A stretch of DNA of 64,000 bases. It comes from Ascarosepion bandense. Taxonomy: Eukaryota > Mollusca > Cephalopoda > Sepiida > Sepiidae. Made by a program: the position numbers and the translations under genes. Below, piece by piece: positions 1 to 9,345 of the stretch. The stretch is taken from positions 2,235,001-2,299,000 of the forward strand of contig JBBBDQ010001269.1 of the NCBI GenBank assembly GCA_037127315.1. The letters are read 5' to 3'. Numbering within the stretch: position 1 is the stretch's first letter; each line of letters begins with the position of its first letter. The notes under the pieces are model-generated. The model ran no database searches, was not told the origin of the DNA, and worked only from the letters and a program-made list of their open reading frames with translations.

Positions 1-239
1 CCGATAGTAAAAATCTAACGTTTTTCTGTAGATGATGAAGTTTGGCTGATTCCCATTGATTGAGAAAGTGAATTAATGATAATGTATATTGGTTATAATT
101 ATTATGTTATAATACATTTTATAATTATTCTTTTCATTTTTTTTTATTTACGTTTTAATGGACACGACTGATGAAACGAATACATTTATTTCTGACCGCA
201 AGTTCGGGTCTAAGTACTATTGGCGGTTATGCAAACAGG
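1..239. other. AT-rich sequence, nothing recognised
   Basis: I see no reading frame of note, terminal repeat or RNA structure here. The sequence is AT-rich and runs into the LINE fragment that begins near 240. Confidence 0.5.
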
Positions 240-692
240 TGCTCTGCTCCAACGAACGTAAGTCACTAGTGCATGTGTTTACTCGTGCAACCAGGCTGGT
301 AACTGGTTCCCACACATTCACAGTTAGATGAACCAAATGTAGCGCGACAATTCTACTCCTTCAGCTTCTTTTTTCGCACTTCCTGTCGAACTCGCTTCCA
401 TATTCTTGCTTTCCTGTCGGCTACAACCTCCAGGAATTTAAATGCAATGTCAATACTCATCTCTTAACCACTTGAATCTAGTTCTTTCCACACCACCCTG
501 TATATCTTTTCCTTTAACTGTCTTCACACCTGTATTCCCATCCTTCTCTTGCTCCTTTCTAACTGGTTCGTCTTTCTCTTCACTTCTATCTTATCTTTTT
601 ACTTTATGTAGCCACATAATCTATTTACTCTTATGTAGCCCCCTGCACATCAGTGGCGTTACCGCCTTGCTCGAGGTGATAAGATTTTAAAA
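240..692 (+). mobile_element. CR1/Jockey-type LINE, 3' end fragment
   Basis: This is the extreme C-terminus and 3' UTR of a non-LTR retrotransposon present many times in the window (12070, 21600, 50350 on +; 20868, 37408, 54626, 56137 on -). In broken frames it matches the sibling copies across the stretch ending in the RLWNSLP and FPDGYNLQ motifs. It ends in the shared tail (TATGTAGCCCCCTGCACATC, then an 18-nt stretch ending GTGATAAGAT). The reverse transcriptase part is missing, as in a 5'-truncated insertion. The start is approximate, set where similarity to 50525 begins. Confidence 0.75.
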
Positions 693-984
693 AGTTGTGT
701 CATTCTGCTGTTACTGCACAGTAGGATAACACCATAACATAAGAATTCAAGCCTCTTTTCTCAAACTGTCAAGTCTTCCTCAGCAACGGATTTTTAAACT
801 GTAACCATATGGTATGAATTCCTGAACCACAACTACAATCAATTCTTTTGCTCTAGGCTGAAAGTTTAATTAATATAGGGTCGGTGACGATGCATGATTC
901 TAGCTCAAGGAATCAAGTTTTATCGTTGAGAGAATAAGATGAACTCGAATCTCACAAAGCGACCATATACGCACTAACATAAGT

Positions 985-1100
985 GCTATTCTTGATACAT
1001 GCTTGGGCGATCATGTCTCGAAAGAAATATGAGTGAATAGGTAGAGATTTTTCTCACAGGTTGCAAATATTTTCTGCGTGATATTGGTTTGGAAGGTTTC
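985..1100 (-). mobile_element. tRNA-derived SINE family A, 3' fragment
   Basis: On the minus strand this is the 3' part of SINE family A: the GATACATGCTTGGGCGATCA block, then the degraded inverted repeat around CATGTCTCGAAAGA and the bracketing GGTTGC. It is diverged and lacks the tRNA-like head. Full copies lie at 29335, 48912, 55819 and 60598. Confidence 0.6.
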
Positions 1101-1430
1101 CCGCAGATATTAAAATGCCACCTATTGCTGCTGATTACTGTGGGTAGATTTTTTTTTTTACCGCTAACCCCACCTACGTCATGGCCAGCATGCCTTCATC
1201 CGCTCGCTCCACTTGTATCTAAGATCAAGTGAAGTGTATTGGCCATGTTTGTCTTGAAAAGTTTCGCTTTGTAATTCTGGTAAGCATGTTTGTTAATTTT
1301 TTTGTGTTTTCTCTTGTAGCTATTTTTAACTTTGGAAATTTATTTAATTGTTGTTTGCATTTGAAGGTATTTTAATTTAATTTTAAGAATTCATTTAATT
1401 GTTTTTTTTTATTTAACCGACTGCTCACCA

Positions 1431-1457
1431 CTTATAACTTATTTATAAATGGAACTT

Positions 1458-1502
<45 letters not shown>

Positions 1503-2148
1503 GTTACCTATAGACTCCGAAACGTCTGAACCGATTTTCTGGAAAATTTACACAGTTGTACTATAAGAGTCTGCGAGTGTTCTTAGCTAGGCTTTGTGTC
1601 GAGGTACCCCCGATAAATATCGAAAATCGAAAAAAAATCAGGTTATAGAAGGAGTGGTCCGATTTTAATCAACTTTGATACACTCATAGTCAAAGACATA
1701 AGAAACGATATTCAGAAGTTTTAAGCTTGCAGTTCTTACAATAGTGCAGAAAACCGATAATATATATATATATATATATAAGACAAGATGTTTGTGTGTG
1801 TGTCTGTTTATCTGCCTGTATGTTTGTATTTTTTTCAACCCTTTTATTTTAGTTTTTGCTTCGGGTTTGGCTCTAAGTAGGTATAATTGTAGTTCTTAGT
1901 CTCAGCTATGATATCATTTACTCAGGGGATTTATTTAGCCTTCAAAACTCAGTTTAGGACGAAAAAACTTATTTGATATCGATACGCGGAAATCAAAATT
2001 TGACTTACATCCATTCATTTTTCTTTCAGTCTACGGTTTCGCTTTAACTGGAAACAACTATTGCTTTTTAGTCTGTCGTGCCAACGTCCAAAGAGTCTGA
2101 GTTTTAAAGCTTTCATTACACCCGAGCAACGCCGGGCTGTACTGCCAG
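1431..2148 (+). mobile_element. Helitron-like non-autonomous element, copy 1
   Basis: One of four copies (also 9346, 29853, 40996) sharing a 5' block ACTTATTTATAAATGGAACT, a (GT)n run, the block CTATAGACTCCGAAACG and the 3' terminus. The 3' end has a short GC hairpin (CCCGAGCAACGCCGGG) eight nucleotides before the terminal tetranucleotide, mutated here from CTAG to CCAG. A 3' hairpin followed by CTRR and no terminal inverted repeats are Helitron hallmarks. No Rep/helicase frame is present, so the copy is non-autonomous. It is longer than copies 3 and 4 because an internal segment near 1780-2100 is retained. Confidence 0.7.
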
Positions 2149-2159
2149 TTATTAAATAA

Positions 2160-2345
2160 AGGCGGGTTACCGACCAAAGTTATAGAACCCAATCTGTCCT
2201 GTTATTTATCCAAAACCTAGAGAGAAAAATGACTGAATAATATCTTTCCCTATGGTATTTGCACGTAAGTGAATGTAATGATTTCAACTGGAAGTCGAAC
2301 TTAACTTCTTGTTCCGAGACGATAGCCACTTCGCCACTTCGCCAC
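2160..2345 (-). mobile_element. tRNA-derived SINE family A, fragment
   Basis: The minus strand carries the middle and head of SINE A: the degraded B-box region (GTTCGACTTCCAGTTGAA), GTGCAAATACC, and the TATAACTTTGGTCGGTAACC block. The head runs into a short tandem run of CGCCACTT (about 2332-2352) that replaces the usual tRNA-like A-box end. Confidence 0.65.
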
Positions 2346-2571
2346 TTCGCCACATGCTCCGCTATAAACTTCAAAAAACTGAAAAGAAACTTGGAATCTG
2401 TATTTTGATGTTAGATTTACTTGCACTCCATTTTGGTGTCTGTTTTGGAAGTTTAAAAAGTACTGCATACTCACTGTTGCTTTTTTAATCACTAGCATCC
2501 TATGTAAAGCCAAGAGATCATGACGCCAGTCTAGTGCTGTGCTTTAAATTCAAAACGTTTAGGTACCATAG

Positions 2572-3556
2572 TGTTATGTCGCCAAGTATAAATAAATAAC
2601 TCAACAACAGAATCAGAATATAAGTTGTATTCCGCGGAAAGACGGTTAGTATGTACAGAAGTGATTAGTAATATTTACAATAGAAAGATACAAGAGGCCA
2701 ATCCGTCGTAAGATGTGTGTATACGTGATTACTTCCGGTACGCCACCGGAAGTGTGACTAACTCTTCACTGATTCGCACTGACTCTTCAGTAACTCATTA
2801 GAGACTCTCAAGTGACTCTCTACGAATCATTAAAAAAAAATGTATGTCTATTTTTGCCCAGTCGTGCTTCTACCCTTCGGCGGAACCACGACTGGGTTAT
2901 TGCTCTCTGCTCGGAAGCAGAGAGCGCCCTCTACCCGAAGGCAGAGTGCTGACAGTGTCGTAGAGTCGTCAGTGTAGTGACTCTGTACGACTCATTATTT
3001 AGTCGTCCCTACCAGTAAGGGCAACATATGACACATGGTCAGTTTATATCTGGGATTTCCGGGCTATATGGCCCGGCCAAAAAATGTCTGTCTATTTTTG
3101 CCCAGTCGTGCTTCTACCCTTCGGCGGAACCACGACTGGGTTATTGCTCTCTGCTCGGAAGCAGAGAGCGCCCCCTACACGAAGGCAGAGAGCTGACACT
3201 GTCGTAGAGTCGTCAGTCTAGTGACTCTCTACGACTCATTATTGAGTTGTCCCTCCCAGTAAGGGCAACATGTGACACATGGTCAGTTTGGACTGGGATT
3301 TCCGGGCTATATGGCCCAGTCAAAAAATATCTGTCTGTTTTTGCCCAGTCGTGTCTCTACCCTTCGGCGGAACCACGAGTGGGTTACTGCTCTCTGCTCG
3401 GAAGCAGAGAGCGCCCTCTACCCGAAGGCAGAGTGCTGACAGTGTCCTAGAGTCGTCAGTCTAGTGACTCTGTACGACTCTCCTGTAGAGAATCCACCAT
3501 TGCTATATATAGCAATGGGAACAGTCCATTTGTAGTCAAAGAGCGGCACCCTAACA
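2572..3556. mobile_element. Solo LTR with 5-bp target duplication
   Basis: The 985-bp segment starts TGTTA and ends TAACA. Its ends pair imperfectly over about 12 bp (TGTTATGTCGCC versus the complement of GGCACCCTAACA). It is flanked by identical CATAG at 2567-2571 and 3557-3561. TG...CA ends, short inverted ends and a 5-bp duplication are what a solo LTR leaves behind. No gag or pol lies next to it. The interior contains a tandem array (2836-3480) with strong hairpins, which is unusual for an LTR. A related composite lies at 16612-17732. Confidence 0.7.
2836..3480. repeat. 243-244-bp tandem array with paired hairpins
   Basis: About 2.7 units, with CCCAGTCGTG at 2857, 3101 and 3344. Unit 1 holds two adjacent perfect inverted repeats. 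CCCAGTCGTG (2857-2866) pairs with CACGACTGGG (2887-2896). GCTCTCTGCT (2902-2911) pairs with AGCAGAGAGC (2916-2925) around a CGGA loop. Unit 2 keeps both; unit 3 has one mismatch in the first stem. The array lies wholly inside the solo LTR, and the same unit recurs near 17290-17660. Confidence 0.85.
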
Positions 3557-3561
3557 CATAG

Positions 3562-4540
3562 CGAATAACCCACCGGAACAATTACCATGGAAGTATTTAT
3601 AGAAAAAGACACAGAAGTAACCTTACAGCTGTGTATAAATGACTGAAGAATCAATCAAATCAACTCAGGATCAATAATGCTGCTGATTCTTTTTAAGATT
3701 TTAATAAAGAGCTCAAATTAAATAGGAATTATCCCGGAGAATATATGGCAGAAATAATCTAAACATCGATAAATGGTAGACTTATATATACGCAAAAGAT
3801 TCTGGAAAGAAAAATTGTCTCGCATAAGACAGTGAACCAATTTTCTTAGCAGCTGACATAACAATGGATTCAATATAGTCTTTACACTTCATTTGAACTG
3901 TGAAAATTCTCTAATAAATTTCACAACGTTGTAATTCCGCTATTTACATTATATGCGACCATACCTCGTACAATAACTGTCATAATATTTCGGAAGATGT
4001 ATGATATATACCATATTCTGTCTGTTGTAATCAGATACGTGTATTCCTCTTCTCTGGCCTCTATTTTTCTAATGTTTTATAACGGCAGACATCTTTGTTG
4101 TGATGTCACTAACGCATGCGCTCAATATTACGCTGTTCTGGCTTTTACAAGAAATATTGCATACTCACTGTTGACTTATCTTTACAGCTTTCACAATGTT
4201 TATTTCCGGTTGATTTCGACCTATCGGTGCATTACTTTTAGAACATTACACGCATAATCTAGATGGAGAAACAAGTTATAGCTGTTATCATCAGAGAAAA
4301 TTAATTTAGCATAACAAGTTGAAATTACGGCCGAGTCGGATAAACTTCATTAATATCCACCGCAAAGACATGAATGCGCATATCAACTCAACACATCGAT
4401 GGACATGTCGAAAAATAAATATTCCGATAGTCGATGCAAGCCAATGTGGGTGAGTAAGTCATTAACTCTACAATTCTCGCATAATTTAAGTGTTACTAGA
4501 TCGTATCCATTCTATTATAGTAAAGACTTCTCTTTATTTA
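3562..4540. other. No feature recognised
   Basis: About 980 bp of AT-rich sequence. A short frame at 3997-4257 (86 codons) has no recognisable motif or relative in the window, and I do not treat it as a gene. Confidence 0.45.
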
Positions 4541-4560
4541 TTTGTATATATATATATATA

Positions 4561-4615
4561 GTCATCCGCAGACAGATCTTTTTCGCTGTATCACAGCTCA
4601 TCAGTACGGTTAGAC
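4561..4615 (-). ncRNA. Hammerhead ribozyme, type I, weakened copy
   Basis: The minus strand holds CTGATGA, a GCTGT/ACAGC stem II with a GAT loop, then GAAA, and the GTC cleavage triplet before stem I. It differs from the intact copies at 30780 and 49994 by C to A in stem III (GAAAAAG instead of GAAACAG), which breaks one of the few stem III pairs. The conserved core is otherwise present. Confidence 0.7.
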
Positions 4616-4856
4616 TCCGATTGCTTTTTACTCAGGACTGAAACCCGACCGAATTGGCGTCAGTCGGCGATTCTACCTCTAGGCTACGAGCGTTCGGTAG
4701 AAGAAGGCATACATTTTAGCGCGTATATCATTATACACGCCCAATATCTAGAGTGCTATAATTCATTATTGGATGAGCGATGCGTATATGACGGAGTAGC
4801 TATTGTTTTCAAAGTCTCTCATTCTTCCAGAGTGCTCAATCAGAGTGTGAGAGCGT
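4561..4856 (-). mobile_element. Hammerhead-bearing SINE (SINE-H), full copy
   Basis: On the minus strand this about 296-bp unit reads: a 5' region (GATTGAGCACTCTGGAAGAA), a tRNA-like block with an A-box-like AGCCTAGAGGTAGAATCG and a B-box-like GGGTTTCAGTCC, then a hammerhead ribozyme at the 3' edge. It abuts (TA)n at 4549-4561. Its layout matches copies at 30412-30838 and 49992-50290. The B box suggests RNA polymerase III transcription, as for other tRNA-derived SINEs; that is inferred. No protein is encoded. Confidence 0.75.
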
Positions 4857-4864
4857 AAATACTA

Positions 4865-4930
4865 TTTTGAAAATTTATTATAATTTATATAGATATATAT
4901 ATCTATATAAATTAAAATAAATTTTCAAAA
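4865..4930. repeat. 66-bp near-perfect palindrome
   Basis: Two 33-bp arms with no spacer and one mismatched pair, centred on ATATAT between 4897 and 4898. The outer arms read TTTTGAAAATTTATT and its complement. It starts nine bases beyond the hammerhead SINE. It is AT-rich, so it may be a decayed foldback element or slippage product. Confidence 0.8.
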
Positions 4931-5077
4931 TTCAAAAATGTTGAATAAACATTTCAACATGAAATCCCCAAGAGAGAATGCACGTCTCCTCAGAAACACA
5001 GTCTATATCAAAATGAAGAAAAAAAATGAAGAAAAAAAACTTACCTTCCTACATTTCCGTTTTAGATTAAAGATTAA

Positions 5078-5079
5078 AG

Positions 5080-5121
<42 letters not shown>

Positions 5122-5376
5122 GTTATGTCTTGAAGGCTGTCACAGTGCGTTGAGAAAAATAAAAGAAGGTAAAGAAGTGTTTGGGTATTACCTATTTATT
5201 AAACATTAATATTTTGAGATCAAAATCTCATCTTCAGAATGGCAGGGAAGCTTATGCCTGTCCGGGTATCTTCACGGCCTATCAAAAATGGCGGTTCCTG
5301 GCTGTCTGCTGCTGCTGTATGTTTGTGTGTGTATGTGCGTGTGTGTGTGCCTTTGTAGGTGTGTGTATTCCAGCTG

Positions 5377-5436
<60 letters not shown>

Positions 5437-5780
5437 TCTAGTATTCTAGCTGGGCCCTTTATGGTCTGATGATATCAGTCTGCTTCTATGTGTGGTTTAT
5501 CTTAGTGTGATCTGATCGTTCCCTTGACACTTTGACCGGGCTGAAGAGTATCAGTGCGCGTTGTTATTGTAATTCATTCAACTTTATTTTGTATGTGCGT
5601 GTGTGTGTGCTTTTCCGGTTTCCGGTTTTCCGGCATGAGCTGTGTACGCGTGTTTATGGTACGTATGTTTATATGTGTGCGTTAAACTGTGATATCGTGC
5701 CCGTGTGTATGAGCTTTATTGTTGTGCTCAGTGTGTGCCATGTGCGTGTTACCGTTGCCTATTCTGTTATGTAGTCTAGA
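5078..5780. repeat. Microsatellite-rich stretch: (TA)n and (GT)n
   Basis: A (TA)n run lies at about 5082-5119, a pure (GT)n run at about 5380-5434, and GT-rich imperfect DNA continues to about 5770. Open frames here are translations of the dinucleotide repeats (VCVCV) and are not genes. Confidence 0.85.
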
Positions 5781-5847
5781 TTAAGCTCTTGTCGATTGTT
5801 GATCTGTGGGTGTATTTTTAGGGACCCTTTTATGCGCAGTCTAGATA

Positions 5848-6085
5848 CAAAATATCATGGCTACTATCACAAATCCTTGAACCCATACTCTCCACCTACC
5901 CCGGACACGTCAAAAGTTCCGATGAAGTCATCCACAGACTACACAGAATCCATCAAGACAGCGGTTGATTTAATAACGGATGCATCACCACTTCAAGTAT
6001 ACACTGCTACAACTTCACCCCAGAGGACATTCACCTACTCCTGAAAACTATAGTAGACAACACTTATTTACGTTCCAAGGAGGCA
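5848..6085 (+). pseudogene. Penelope-like element reverse transcriptase fragment
   Basis: One frame reads YKISWLLSQILEPILSTYPG, then VKSSDEVIHRLHRIHQ before a TGA stop. The same frame continues with FTPEDIHLLLKTIVDNTY, and a shift is needed to reach a short F-Q-G-G. The spacing and the pattern TPxDI-LL-TY-FxG fit the N-terminal part of Penelope-like RTs as I know the family. The catalytic YADD region is absent because the fragment is cut at about 6085 by a SINE-H copy. At least one stop and one frameshift make it non-functional. The assignment is from motif memory only. Confidence 0.6.
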
Positions 6086-6188
6086 CCAAATCAGTCAAAT
6101 TTCGATCCCGGCCAGAAACAAGTGGTTGTGTGTAGCGACACTGATGAGCTGTGATACAGCAAAACAGGCTTGTATGTGGATGACTAAT
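6086..6188 (+). mobile_element. SINE-H variant fragment with dead hammerhead
   Basis: This piece holds the B-box-like region (ATTTCGATCCCGGCCAG) and a hammerhead motif: CTGATGA at 6141-6147 and stem II GCTGT/ACAGC with loop GAT. The GAAA core is mutated to AAAA (6161-6164), which removes the conserved G. It ends GGATGAC next to an AT run, like the other copies. It directly follows the PLE RT scrap. Confidence 0.65.
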
Positions 6189-6369
6189 ATATTATGCTCT
6201 AATTTCAATTGGGTTCTCGAGAAAAGAAAATTATAAAAACTGTTTCCACTTCTGCAACATATGCTTGACTCTTCTGAAAGGACTCCAGTTCTTCCGGTGA
6301 CTGGCGTTTGTATAAACTGCTTTTATACAACACGTTAAAATTTCCCTTCTCTGATTCCATGCGCTTATG

Positions 6370-6495
6370 TCTTAGGGGTTATCGACTCTGGTTGACACAA
6401 AATCGGTCGACTTTCCATACCGGTCAGAAGCAAGTTGATGTGTCTAGCTACACTGATGAGCTGTGATACAGCGAAACAGTCTTTTATGTGGATTA

Positions 6496-6500
<5 letters not shown>
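6370..6500 (+). mobile_element. SINE-H variant with hammerhead core
   Basis: Homologous to 6086-6188 from the block AAATCGGTCGACTTTCC onward. It keeps CTGATGA (6453-6459), stem II (6460-6472) and GAAA (6473-6476), but stem III is poorly paired (CAGTCTTTTA). The 3' end passes straight into (TA)n at about 6500-6541. It represents a subfamily with a different stem I from 30780-30834. Confidence 0.65.
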
Positions 6501-6541
<41 letters not shown>

Positions 6542-6542
<1 letters not shown>

Positions 6543-6985
6543 CGCGGCAAATAGTTAAAAAAGAAGAAAAGGAAGACAGAATCCGGTGAAAAAATAGTCG
6601 TGAGTTTCAAAAAATAAAAAATGAAAAAACACACACATCGGCGAATTTTAAATCGGACAATGATTAGTCTACTCAAGTAGAAGAATTCATTCGAATTTGG
6701 AGAAATACCAGTTAACATCATTTTTATTCAAATATAACACGCATAATCGGTAAACAAAATAATAAATATTTTGCCGTCATTTTTAAGGCTCAAGCCCACT
6801 CATTTGTTGTAACAAAGATTAGCATACTTGACTAAGCCAGGTGCGCTATATATGCATGGATGAGGATCACGGCAGATAATAAATATAAGATTTGTTAATC
6901 TCCTGCTTAATTAATAAAAAGTTTTTTTTTCTTGTCAGATGAAAAATTCTTTAACATCTCATGCTGAACTCCATTTTCTAAGAGA
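6542..6985. other. No feature recognised
   Basis: AT-rich sequence with no sibling in the window that I could find. Confidence 0.4.
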
Positions 6986-6989
6986 TCCA

Positions 6990-7305
6990 GTGGTTAGTCA
7001 GGTAAGTGCCATACCTGATACACGCTTTGGGCCATCATGTCTCAAAAGAGACATGACTGACTGGCAGAAGATTACCACGCAGTAGGTTGCCATTACTTTC
7101 TATGATAGACTGGTTGCCAGCCAAGGCTATAAAACCCAATCTGTTCTGTTATTTGACCCATAACTGGAGGAAAGAAACGGATTAATATCTCCCCCAAGCG
7201 TATTTGTGTATAAGTGAATGCAAGGATTTCAACTGGAATTCGAACTCGGCTCCCCGATTTGTCGTTCCGCGTCAATATCCACTGCACCACAACGCACGTC
7301 TGATC
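6990..7305 (-). mobile_element. tRNA-derived SINE family A, near-full copy
   Basis: On the minus strand it runs from the tRNA-like head (GTGGTGCAGTGGATATTGAC) through the B box (GAGTTCGAATTCCAG with one change), the ACCCAATCTG region, a conserved small hairpin (here TCATGTCTCTTTTGAGACAT) and the terminal GTATCAGGTATGGCACTTAC. Family-wide, the 3' hairpin and head are the best-conserved parts. Confidence 0.8.
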
Positions 7306-7309
7306 CAGG

Positions 7310-7735
7310 GGTGCAAGTCACATTAATTTGCTCACTCCGTTTTTCTGTAAAAGTTCAATTAGATATACGTTTTTATAAGCAGAGTTTGAGTTCAATTCCT
7401 CTTAATGTATTCTGAATAGTCATTAAGCTGTACTGACTTCTATCACACCTTCATGTCTTTTGTTGCTTGAAGCAAGTTCTGACAAGTTTTCATCCATCTT
7501 TGGATTTTGCCATCCATTCACAAGAAATCCTTACTTAGGATTCTCGATGTTTTCCTTGCATTTATGTGAGTTTCAAATTCTTTAAGCCATTTTTCTTCAT
7601 TATTGGTCTAACATATTCCATCTGTTTCTTTCTGTTTTAAGAATCAGTGATATTTTCCTTTCAATTTTTTTTACATTTTCCCATAATCTCATTCCTTCTG
7701 AAGAACTCCTCTCCAAGTAGGTTATTTCTTATTAG
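7310..7735. other. No feature recognised
   Basis: AT- and pyrimidine-rich sequence without a recognisable frame or repeat partner. It ends at a (CA)n/(TA)n run at about 7738-7801. Confidence 0.4.
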
Positions 7736-7737
7736 TA

Positions 7738-7738
7738 C

Positions 7739-7801
<63 letters not shown>
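7738..7801. repeat. (CA)n then (TA)n microsatellite
   Basis: A short (AC)n run followed by about 46 bp of uninterrupted TA dinucleotides. Confidence 0.95.
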
Positions 7802-7803
<2 letters not shown>

Positions 7804-7929
7804 GTTCTCAGTCTTGCAACCTAACGTAATCAAAGTAAACTGTAAAGATAGAGGATGAACCTTTTATTTATTAATTTGACAAGACATTATATTTGCGGGC
7901 ATACATTTTCTCTTCAAAATATTATTTAG

Positions 7930-8401
7930 TGTAATATAACAATCTGGCCCCACCCGAGGAAGTGATGCAAGCGATGGTGTTTCCCGTCGGTGAAGGGGGC
8001 GGCGAAGCGACAAGACAGGTGTTTGTGAAATACATCCTGTCGAGGCCGGAGCGGATGTCATTTGACCTTATTTCCGACAGCGGCGGAAATGGCTACAGAG
8101 GCAAACAGATCAGGTGTCTCTTAGAATTACGTGGGCGTTGCGTGGGCGAGGCAAAACCGGAAGGAAAGTCCCGGTTCTAGAAGACTATATAAAGACCTCG
8201 ACACACGGATTCGCCAGCAGAGAACGGCCAGTGGAAGCAGAGAAACACCACGGCAAGAATACACTCCCGTCAACCCATTCTATGTGCCTCTCACCCTTCC
8301 GTTCTCTATTCCACACGGTTCGTCGTCATTAATAAAAATATAACCTTATATTTTTATATATGCGTGTTTGTTGTTTTGTCGTCGTACGGCGATATATAAC
8401 A
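7930..8401 (+). mobile_element. Solo LTR with TATA box and poly(A) signal
   Basis: The 472-bp segment begins TGTAATATA and ends TATATAACA, so its ends pair at eight of nine positions. It is flanked by TTAG at 7926-7929 and 8402-8405, a 4-bp duplication. Base composition is clearly more GC-rich than its surroundings. A TATA box lies at 8186-8193 (TATATAAA) and AATAAA at 8331-8336, giving the U3-R-U5 order on the plus strand. No internal retroelement genes remain. Frames inside (7962-8343) are by-products of GC content. Confidence 0.75.
8186..8193 (+). promoter_or_regulatory. LTR TATA box
   Basis: TATATAAA inside the solo LTR, 145 bp upstream of its AATAAA signal. The spacing suits an LTR promoter. 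Activity cannot be judged. Confidence 0.5.
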
Positions 8402-8671
8402 TTAGTAGCAAGAGAAACATCCATAGATAGATAGACTGTAATGATGCATAGTGACAAAACTGATTTCTTTCAGCAGTTTACTGGTAAAAAGTCATTTTAG
8501 GCAAGCAGATGTTTTGTCATAAAGTGCTGGATATCAAGCTAAGGATAGATTCACAAAAAGCAAATAACCCTGAAAAGGGAAACCATTACAATACTGCCAT
8601 CAGGAAACTTCAAAGTTGGCTTGCATGAAATAAGACTGCTAAGTTAAGTGACAAACTTCTCTACATCAATT

Positions 8672-8690
<19 letters not shown>
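8402..8690. other. No feature recognised; ends in (CA)n/(TA)n
   Basis: Unremarkable AT-rich DNA that ends in an (AC)n/(TA)n run at about 8672-8736, directly abutting the Tc1-like element. Confidence 0.45.
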
Positions 8691-8740
<50 letters not shown>

Positions 8741-8814
8741 ACTCTACAAAAGTATTAGGAAAAGAACTATTTTATCTTTTATGAGGCATCAAAATAAAGT
8801 TTAAAATCACCCTT

Positions 8815-8895
8815 GTCCTAACACATTTGCACACTACCCGTAGTGTGCAAAATCACACATATTCTATTAGGATAGGTGTGATTTTCCTAAAGACC
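8815..8895. repeat. Internal palindrome of the Tc1-like element
   Basis: The core TTTGCACACTAC/GTAGTGTGCAAA is a perfect inverted repeat around CC. It is flanked by a weaker outer pair (AAATCACCCTTGTCCTA against TAGGATAGGTGTGATTTT). The same structure is better preserved at 13420-13487. Confidence 0.75.
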
Positions 8896-9028
8896 TCACT
8901 GAAATCCAAATACAGGGTGAAAAGCCAAGTAAATTGCTAATAAATATTGATTATTTAAAACTAGGTGTAAAAGAAATGTATTAAAAAGTTACATTTAATT
9001 TTTCCTATTTTCTATTGAACAAGTTATT

Positions 9029-9253
9029 TTGAAACTACTCATTGTTCAGTTACCCTTGGATATGACTGACTTTTTTGTTATTCCTCCCTCTCGAATTGAT
9101 AAATCTAATGTTACTTTGCAAGACACACATTGGGAACAAATACAAGCTGATTGGCAGAAGATACCATTAGATACATTGAAGAAGCTTGTGATGTCAACGC
9201 CTGACAGAATGAAGGCTGTGATCAAAGCAAATGGCTATTATACCAAATACTGA
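9029..9253 (+). pseudogene. Tc1-family transposase, C-terminal remnant
   Basis: The final roughly 40 residues match the usual end of Tc1 transposases: WQKIPLDTLKKLVMSTPDRM then KAVIKANGYYTKY and a stop. The upstream HTH and the DDE catalytic residues are missing because the element is internally deleted. The start at 9029 is only the first in-frame ATG and has no biological meaning. The homologous end at 13650-13821 has an in-frame stop. Confidence 0.8.
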
Positions 9254-9345
9254 ATTTATTTTGTAACAAATATTTTTCTTGTTAAAGCATTTTTTGAGTA
9301 AATCAAATTAAATTACTTTAATTAAATTTTTATTTTCTGTCAATA

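Noticed and set aside
3997..4257. 86-codon plus-strand frame
   Set aside because: No motif, no homologue in the window and ordinary AT-rich composition.
5181..5441. Frame of 86 codons ending in VCVCV
   Set aside because: It is a (GT)n translation.
7962..8343. Overlapping frames of about 70 codons in a GC-rich stretch
   Set aside because: They lie inside a solo LTR defined by its ends and target duplication.
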